Of a stretch of DNA of 27,972 bases, positions 9,463 to 18,085 are shown one piece after another. The translations under genes and the position numbers were made by a program. Within the stretch, counting starts at the first letter, position 1. Each line of letters opens with the position of its first letter. The stretch spans positions 32,501-60,472 of the forward strand of contig JAHBMJ010005942.1 of assembly GCA_018398765.1 (NCBI GenBank). The letters run 5' to 3'. The notes beneath the pieces are model-generated. The model was not told the DNA's origin. It ran no database searches and saw only the letters and a program-made list of their open reading frames with translations. The stretch comes from Chromera velia. Lineage: Eukaryota; Sar; Chromeraceae.

Positions 9463-10130
9463 AATATGCATCATCTGGCCGCTCTGATTTTGTCGTAACT
9501 AAATTTATAAATTTACTAAATCCTAAATCTGCCGCTTCTGCTGCTGCTTCTTTTTTGGGAAAATATTTATAAGGCGAGAACATCGCGTGACGAGATCGAC
9601 GGGAATGCATACTCGCGCAGATCATGAATGATGATTTGGTCATTTTTGGTCATGGTTTGGTCCAGAGTCCAGACTCTAGAAACCTGCAGAAACTGATCGG
9701 GTTAATTGAATTGACTGAGTCTGGATCATCTGACAGACCACAAGACTGTTGGTAAATCTCTCTGAGAAGTTCTGAGAATCATCAAGTCTCTAACAGTGAC
9801 ATTTACCAGCAGACCGACAGAGACCGACCAAAAGTGTCAGAACTGAAATTCCAGTTTTGATCCTGCAGTACGTCAGTGTGTCGGCAGTATTTCCGTGCAC
9901 CAACGAACTCGCCAGACCTAGTGGAGCTGTCAACTAGTCTGTTTCTCAGTAATAGGTCCCTCTATGCATCCACCTGACTCGCAGTAGGACTTGAACAGTC
10001 CGATTCAGTCCTTCGTGCTGTTTCAGTCAAAATCGCATTAGAAAGTCCACTCGAGCGTGCCGTTCTATGGCTCTCTTTACCTCTGTGCATCGTTATCTCT
10101 GTGTCCTCAAGTAGGTCGTGCATCTTCAGA
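9463..10130. other. Intergenic stretch upstream of the PHD-SET gene
   Basis: I see no gene here. It contains short imperfect inverted repeats, such as GTTGGTAAAT near 9749 against ATTTACCAGC near 9811. The promoter and 5' UTR of the gene starting at 10131 should lie in its right part, but I recognise no TATA box or other core element. Confidence 0.5.
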
Positions 10131-10256
10131 ATGCCATCTTCCTCTTCCTCTTCTGGGAGTGGAACAAAAAGGAAGAAGGAGGAGGAATACTTTTGCGTCC
10201 AGACGTGTCTTGGACCTGAATGGAGCCGGGAGAATGTCCCCGTCTCCTTTCCCCTG
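10131..10256 (+). CDS. Exon 1 of the PHD-SET gene (residues 1-42)
   Basis: ATG at 10131 opens a Ser-rich then Lys/Glu-rich stretch (TKRKKEEE, possibly a nuclear signal) ending VPVSFPL. The donor GTGAAT at 10257 leaves phase 0, matching exon 2. It has no domain homology, so the start is inferred from frame, donor and position only. The continuation past the donor stops within four codons. Confidence 0.6.
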
Positions 10257-11088
10257 GTGAATCTTTTATGAATGGACAGGCACGCAGACATGGAGAAAAC
10301 ATGTATGTGGACATCAACCATATGAATGTTCATCGCTAGCTAGCTGGTCCATGCGGTAGCCGGCTGTGCAGTCTGTGCATGGGAAGGGAATTTTTAATTC
10401 TCTTTCCTCGTCTCCGTCTCTAAGTTCGATCAGCTCTCTCCTCTCTCTAGAGGTCTCGGCCTGCGTTTCTTTCTGTTTCTTTCTGTGACCTTTTTCTTTT
10501 TTCTCTGCATGATTTTTATCACCATGCGTTCCTTCTTTTTTTTCTTTGTTCCTTTTGCCCTTGCAAGCTTGCAGAAATGTCACCCATGTGGAAAGAAAAT
10601 GACGGAAGCGTCCAACATGGAAGATAACAAAAGGCAGCCCTGTGCGTCCTGTCCCGTTGTCGTGTGCTTCGAGTGCGCGGGTACGACAAAGTCCATGACA
10701 AACTGGAGGTGCGACCGCTGCCGGGAGATGGCACAAAGGGGGTTTAAAGGGTGCAGAGTCAACTCGTACGATGAGGGAGGGAAGTTCAAGAAGTTGATCT
10801 GCAATGCGTCCGCTACTGCTTGCGGGGGGGGGGGGTATCTTCTTCTGTGCAGTCACCCGGGGTGCGAGAAGGCCCTCCATCCGGTTTGTGCGGGGTACGT
10901 GCACCGGCTTCCAAAGTGCAGACAGTGGTTCTGTGCGGATCACCTGAAGACTCCTCAGTTGACCTCGAAGAACGGCAGGAAGACGAAGATTGAGGTCAGT
11001 CAGTCAGTCAGTCAGTGAGTCAGGCAGGCAGGCAGTCAGTCAGTCAGGCAGTCAGTCAGTGAGTCAGTCAGTCAGTCAGTCAGTCAGT

Positions 11089-11119
<31 letters not shown>

Positions 11120-14100
11120 TCAGTCAGTCAGTCATTTGCCGTATTTTTTGAAGATCAACCAAAAGCATGATCGAGCGAGATTTCCTTTCGTGAATTGCCG
11201 CATCGATCGATGGATCGATGCATGGGGAGGAAAAACAAATTTAAAGAACAACAAACGAAGGAAGCCTTCATTGTCGAGTGGGATGGATGGATCAGATCCC
11301 TATGTCGTCATGCAGAAGAACCAGCCAGGCTCACCCATCAATCCATCCATCCATCCATTCACGTCCATCCACCTACTCGCTCACTCTATAAAACTTCTTT
11401 TCTTCCTTATTTATTTCATTTTCATCGAAAAAATCCCAAAAAAATCAAAATAATTCAAAATAATCAATCCATCCATCCGTCCATCCGTCCATCCATTCAC
11501 GTCCATCCACCTACTCGAGTGCTCTATGAAACTTCTGTTCTTCCTTTCCCTTTGCCTCTTTGCCTGCAGCCAAGAACGTGCTGGGAGTGCGAGACTGTGA
11601 TCCCTCAAGCCTCGCGCCTCGACAAGTGCCGCCTGCAGCCGTGTGATTCCTGCTGCGCTGTCTTCTGTTTTGAATGCGCTGGGACCGCGGAATTCAAAGA
11701 TGACTACACATGCTGGTCGGTCGGTCCGTCAGTTGCTGTGCGTGCATGTCAATGCATGAGGCTCTCTCTGGCTCTGCTTTCAGGTGTTCAAAAAGTCATT
11801 CATTATTCAGCCAGGCTACAAGCATGGTGCAACTGCTATGTTTTGGTTTCGTCCTTGGCATACCGACCCATCGGGTTTCTTTCTGCATGGCCGTATGGAG
11901 GGAGCTCTGCTTGAAAGAAAGAATGCATTCATGCATGAACAAAGGTGAAGGAAGGCTTCATTCAAGCCATTAAGAGAGACACACAAACGCACGGTGACTC
12001 CTCATGCACATCTGTTGGTGGGTGCATGCACTAACAGTGGAAGGAATTGATGTGCCTGAAGGAAATGCATGCAGCTGGTGCAAGAAGGCGGAGGCCTGGG
12101 GGAAGGGCAACAAGCTGACCGTCGTCAACACAGACACGACCGAAGATGAGTCCTCGAAGGGCTTGCTCTGTGGGGACTTCATGGGGTCGGGGAAGGGGGA
12201 GTATTGCTGCATGACTGGGGGGGTTCTCGTGCAGTGCGCTGTGGAGTCCTGCACCAACTCCCAGCACCTGTGTTGCCTTGCCGAGGGAAAGAAAGGCCCC
12301 TTCTCCTGGGAGGCCTCAGGAGGAGCTCGGTGGAGGTGTCCCCACCACGCAGGGCGGGGGTGCATGCAGATGGGGAGAGAGCAGGCGAAGCAGAAGCAGA
12401 AGCAGAAGCAGCAGGGACTCCAAAAGAAGAAGCAGAACACACCCACCGTGAAGTCACTCTGCCTGAAAGGAAAACCTCCTGCAGGCAGCAAGGCCGTCAC
12501 GAGCGTTCGGAAGTCCCCCAGACTGGCCCTGGAGCAGGAGGAGGAGGAGGAGGAGGAGGAGCAGGAGCAGGAGGAGGAGGAGGACGAGGAGGAGGATGGA
12601 GAGAGCTGGAAGACGCGGGAGGAGAGGAAAGAGAAACATCATCTGTTGGTGGAAGAGGCAAAGGCCCGGCGCGCCCGCTTCTTGTCAGTCTGTCAGCCAC
12701 TCAATCTCCGTCAGACAGACAGACAGACAGACAGACCGAGGTTGCATGAACATGACATGAGGTTTATCTTATCTTATCTTTTCGTGTCTCTCTCTGGCTG
12801 GCTGGCACATTTTTTCTTTTCCGTTCAGCCTCCAGTCTGTTTGTACCTGTCTCTGTCTCTGTTTGAATGTGTTTGGGTAGAAGTGAGCGAGCAGGGAGCT
12901 CCAGGAGGAAGTTTGTGTGCAGCAGAAAGATCGAGTATCTAAAACAGCGAAGATCTCTCTCTCGCGATGGCGCGTTGTTTGTGTCAAATGACCTTCGACT
13001 CCCTCCTACCAAGATGGAATAATGAAGACACATCGTCTGTCAACACACAACGAACGATTGTATCTTCTGTCTGATCCCCCTCCTGCCTGCCTGTCTTCCT
13101 GCAGCAACAGCATGAAGCGGATGGACAGAATTCCGCTCGAGTGGGCCTACGAGGACGACGACAGAGCGGAGAGGAAGCAGAATCGGGCAGAGAGATCAAT
13201 GACAGCAGAGGAGTTCGAGGAGGAGACCAGAAACGCCAAAATCAACAGGTGGATGACTCCTCAGATCGTGGACGGCAAAGTGGTGCCTGTCAACGGCGAT
13301 GGCGTCTGTCTGAAACTGTCAGTCTGTCATCTAATCAGGCAGGCTGTCAGTTAGTCACTCAGTCCTTTAGGCAAGCAGGTAATCAGTCAGGCAGCCGGGC
13401 AGACAGTCTGTCTGTCAATCAGTCAGGCGGACAAGCAGGCAGGCTGGCAGTCAGTCTATCAATCAGTCAGGCGGACAAGCAGGCAGGCAGGCAGGCAGGC
13501 AGGCAGAAAGTCATTCTATGAGCATTCTGTCAGGCAGTTCGATCATCCCATTCAAATGTTTTTGTTAAGAGTGCCAAAAAGATGAAAAAAATTCCTTTCT
13601 ACTTTACTGTGTGTGAGATGCCCTCCCTCCATTTTTTCTGTGTGCCGAAAGAAGTGTCTGTCGGCTGCCTGATAAACTTACAGTAATTAGTACTTATGCA
13701 CCTTTGCACGTGCAACTATCTATTCTTTTGGTTAATTGTCTGCTCATTCGGTTAATTGTCAGTGGATTGAAGGGAGGGAGAATCATTAAGCGAGTGATTC
13801 GTCTCGTCGATCAGTCAGGAATGGCGGGTCTCTCCCCCTCCCCACCCCTGAAAAACAAAAGGCGGGACTGCCTACATGAATGAATAGATGAATGAATGGA
13901 CGAATGAATGAATGAATGAATGAATGAGTGAATGAATGAATGAATGAATGAATGAGTGAATGAATGAATGGATGAGCGAATGAATGAATGAATGAATAGA
14001 TGAATGAATGAATGAATAAATAAATGAGTGTATAAATAGATGAATGAATGAATGAATGAATGGATGGATGGATGGATGGATGGATGGATGAATGAATAAA

Positions 14101-17100
14101 CGAATAAACGAATGAATGAATGAATGAATGAATGAATGAATAAATGGATGGATGGATGGACGGATGACTGCAGATCCACTTTGAGTCATTCTGCTGGGCT
14201 GGGGCTGTTTGCTGATCAGTCAGTTTGTGTATGAGTGCGTGCATGCGTGCGTGGAGTGGATCGGAGGGCTCTCTGCATGGATTGTCCTGTCTTGTCCTGT
14301 CCTTCCGTGTTCCTTCCTTCCTGTCTTGTCCTGTCCTTTCGTGTTCCTTCCTTCCTGTCTTGTCCTGTCCTTTCGTGTTCCTTCCTTCCTGTCTGGCTTC
14401 GCCTTGTTTTCCTTTCTTGCTTGATTTCTTTCTTCTTTTCTTGTATTCCTTTCTTTCCTCTTTGCTTCGTGTCTGTCTGCTGTCTGTCAGTCAGTCAGAC
14501 TGTCTCTGCCTGTCTGTCACACCATACAATGAGTGAAGGACAGGAAGGGAAGGGAAAGAAAATAACGCACTGTCTGTCACACCATGGAAGGGTGAACAGT
14601 CCAGCTCAGTGAGTACATGGGAGAGGTGGAGCTAGAAGAGAAGAGAAGCCTCTCTGTGCATGCATGCATCCATGCATGTGACCGTCAGTTCATTCAAAGT
14701 GAGGAGGAAGAGATGAAAAGAGAGGTAGGTGTGAAGATTGGGTCCATGCCTTGTGCGTCTGTCCGTCTCTCTTGCTTGTCTGTTTGCATGGATGCATGCA
14801 GGGACTTCAAGGAAGACGATCCGATAACTGAATTCTGCGGTTGGGAGGTGAGCAGGAACACTGCCAAACGCCTCGAGAAGGAAGGCAGGGCGTCCCACTG
14901 CATCACCGTGAGGGCCCCCTGCGTGTTCGTCCTTGACTGTAAGGTCCGTTCCTGCGCTCGTTTGCACGGGTGGGTACGTGAATACGCGAGCGGATCGATG
15001 AAGGGATCGAACGAAGCCTTTTCTTTCATACAGAATTCTTTTATGTATACAGGATAAAATGTATAATATATGAAAAAGAATTCTGTTCTATATTCTGTAT
15101 ACATAAAAGAATTCTGTATGAAAGAAAATGCACGCGAGGGGATCGATGAAGGGATCGAACGAAGCCAGGAACGAAGGAAGGAAAGAATTTTGCATGCATC
15201 GGTGCATGGAGGGAGAGACGGAGGTTAAAGTTTTTATGTGTCGTCTCAGATTCACCATTCATCTGTGTTTCTGCTGTTCAGAAGAAGAGTATGGCAATTC
15301 TTTCATTCGTCTCTCTTTTGCCTCGTCACCCAAACAACCGAACCCCTTCCACTCACTCACTCACGCACGCACAGGCGATCCATCCAGGCCGAGGGGCAGA
15401 GTGGTCAGAGTGAGTGACCGTGGTGGTCGGACGGACGGAAACTTTGGATCGATGCATGCTTCCTCGCTAGCCTGTGCACACGTGTACACCTCTTTTGACT
15501 CACACACCGATCATAGAGACGATCGATAATTCTTCGTTTTCTTGTTTTTAGTTTTCCTCTTCCTCTTACTCTACCCCTACCTCTTCCTCTTCCTCTGCTT
15601 CTGCTTCTGCTTCTTCTTCTTCTTCTTCTTCTTCTTTTTTTTGCAAGCAGGACATCGACTTTCTTGGTGTCGGCATCGCGCAGTACGCCAACGACGGAAC
15701 CTGGCCAGTGGGAAACAAGGACCCGCCTGGCGAGAATGCGGTGGAGGTCCTAGTGGACTGCAAATTGACGGTAGGTCTTTGCGTTTACTTTCATACAGAA
15801 TTCTGTATGAAAGTAAACGCATGCACAGTGGACTGCAAATTGACGGTAGGTGGGTCTTATCTTGCAACCCCAAGTTTGGCTGATCGACTCTTTACGAAAT
15901 AAATCGTCTGCATGGATGGATGGAGGTGCGTGCTTGTTTGTATGCATGCGACATTCTTTCTCCTGGAAAAAGAAACGATTGGAGTCCTCACTCACTCATT
16001 TGACCTGCCGGCAGGTCCCTCGTTGAAGGTTTTTTTTTTTTTGAAAATAAAAGAGAAGAGATACAGAGAGAAAAAATAAAAGGCTGCCGGCAGGTCCCTC
16101 CCGGAAGTATAGAAGAGATACAGAGAGGGAAAAGAAAAGGCTGCTGGCAGGTCCCTCCCGGAAGTTTGTCTGATGGATGGATGGATTGATGGAGGCATAC
16201 AGGCAGGGCAGGCAAGTAGGTGTGTTTCTTTCTCGTGTGTTCATTCATTTTTTTCAATGTCTGTGATGTGCAGCAGAAAGGAAACACAAACATACGCATG
16301 TCTGTTTTTTCAATTTTTTTCGGTAGTGCGTCTAGGTGTGTTCCTGCGAGGAGGAAGGACCGACTTGGGGAAGGAAGAAAGGAAGGAACATACTTCCTCG
16401 TTCGCTTGTCTTGTTTTTCTTTATTTTGTTGCTCTAAGTGTCTTTGTTCCAGACGGACGCTTGTCTTGTTTTTCTTTATTTTGTTGCTCTGAGTGTCTTG
16501 GTTCCAGATTGAAGTGAAACAAACCAGTTGGAAGAGTGGGTGGGTGGGTGGGTGGGTGGGTATCAGAATGGGTGATTGAAGTTTTTTTTTTTCTTCAGGT
16601 GTCTAAATGGACGATTGAACTCAGCCAGAATTAAACTCCGGGGGGGGACGAAGGAGACCATTCATTCATTCATTCATTCATTCAGCATATCGATCGAGAA
16701 AGCTTCTGGAGGTCCCTGCCTGTCTGCCTGCTTGCTCGATGTATGTATGTATCTATGTATGTATGTATGTATGTATAGATCATGAATTTGGAAGCTCTTT
16801 TCATGTCTGTATGTATAGATCATGAATTTGGAGGCTCTTTTCATGTCTGTGTGTATAAATCATAAATTCGGAGACTCTTTTCATGCCTGTGTGTATAGAT
16901 CATGAATTCGGAGGCTCTTTTCATGTCTGTATGTATAGATCATGAATTCGCAGGCTCTTTTCATGTCTGTATGTATAGATCATGAATTCGGAGGCTCTTT
17001 TCATGTCTGTATGTATAGATCATGAATTCGGAGGCTCTTTTCATAAGTCACTAGACGTGCACGATTTATGTGAGGACTCGACCATCTCTTTTTCTTTCGT

Positions 17101-17611
17101 GTTTGTCTCTCCCTCTCTCACTTTCTCTGCTTTGTTCTGTCTGTACTGCTCTGCTGCTGCAGGGGAAGACCCGCCTGTTCCTGAAGGCCAAGAGGTTCAT
17201 CAAGAAGGGGGAGGAGATCTTCTTCAAGTCAGTCGGTAGAGATCGATCAATTCATTCACACAGAGACATACATACATACATACAGACAGACAGACAGACA
17301 GACAGACAAGAGGTTCATCAAGAAGGGGGAGGAGATCTTCTTCAAGTCAGTCGGTAGGGATCGATCAATTAATTCACACAGAGACATACATACATACAGA
17401 CAGACAGACAGACAAGAGGGACATCAAGAAGGGGGAGGAGATCTTCGTCAAGTCAGTCGGTAGAGATCGATCAATTCATTCACACAGAGACAGACAGACA
17501 GACAGACAAGAGGTTCATCAAGAAGGGAGAGGAGATCTTCTTCAAGCCAGTCGGTAGAGATCGATCAATTCATTCACACAGAGACATACATACATACATA
17601 CATACATACAT

Positions 17612-17645
<34 letters not shown>

Positions 17646-17855
17646 GGGACATCAAGAAGGGGGGGGAGATCTTCTTCAAGTCAGTCGGTAGAGATCGATC
17701 AATTCATTCACACAGAGACATACATACACACATACAGACAGACAGACAGACAAGAGGTTCATCAAGAAGGGGGAGGAGATCTTCGTCAAGTCAGTCGGTA
17801 GAGATCGATCAATTAATTCACACAGAGACAGACAGATGGTACACAGACAACCGTC

Positions 17856-17938
<83 letters not shown>

Positions 17939-17947
17939 ATATAACCA

Positions 17948-17993
<46 letters not shown>

Positions 17994-18050
17994 TATACAC
18001 ACACACACACACATACATACGTACATACATACACATGCGCGCGCATACAG

Positions 18051-18085
<35 letters not shown>

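Noticed and set aside
12004-12074. In-frame extension of exon 4 upstream (VEGIDVPEGNACSWC) as normal coding sequence
   Set aside because: Starting exon 4 at 12075 reproduces the exact Cys spacing of module 1. The extension would need the optional exon and breaks the zinc spacing. It is kept only as an alternative isoform.
13786-14244. Long minus-strand ORFs encoding SFIH/PSIH repeats
   Set aside because: These are translations of a GAAT/GGAT microsatellite, open in all three frames because the unit lacks stops in that orientation.
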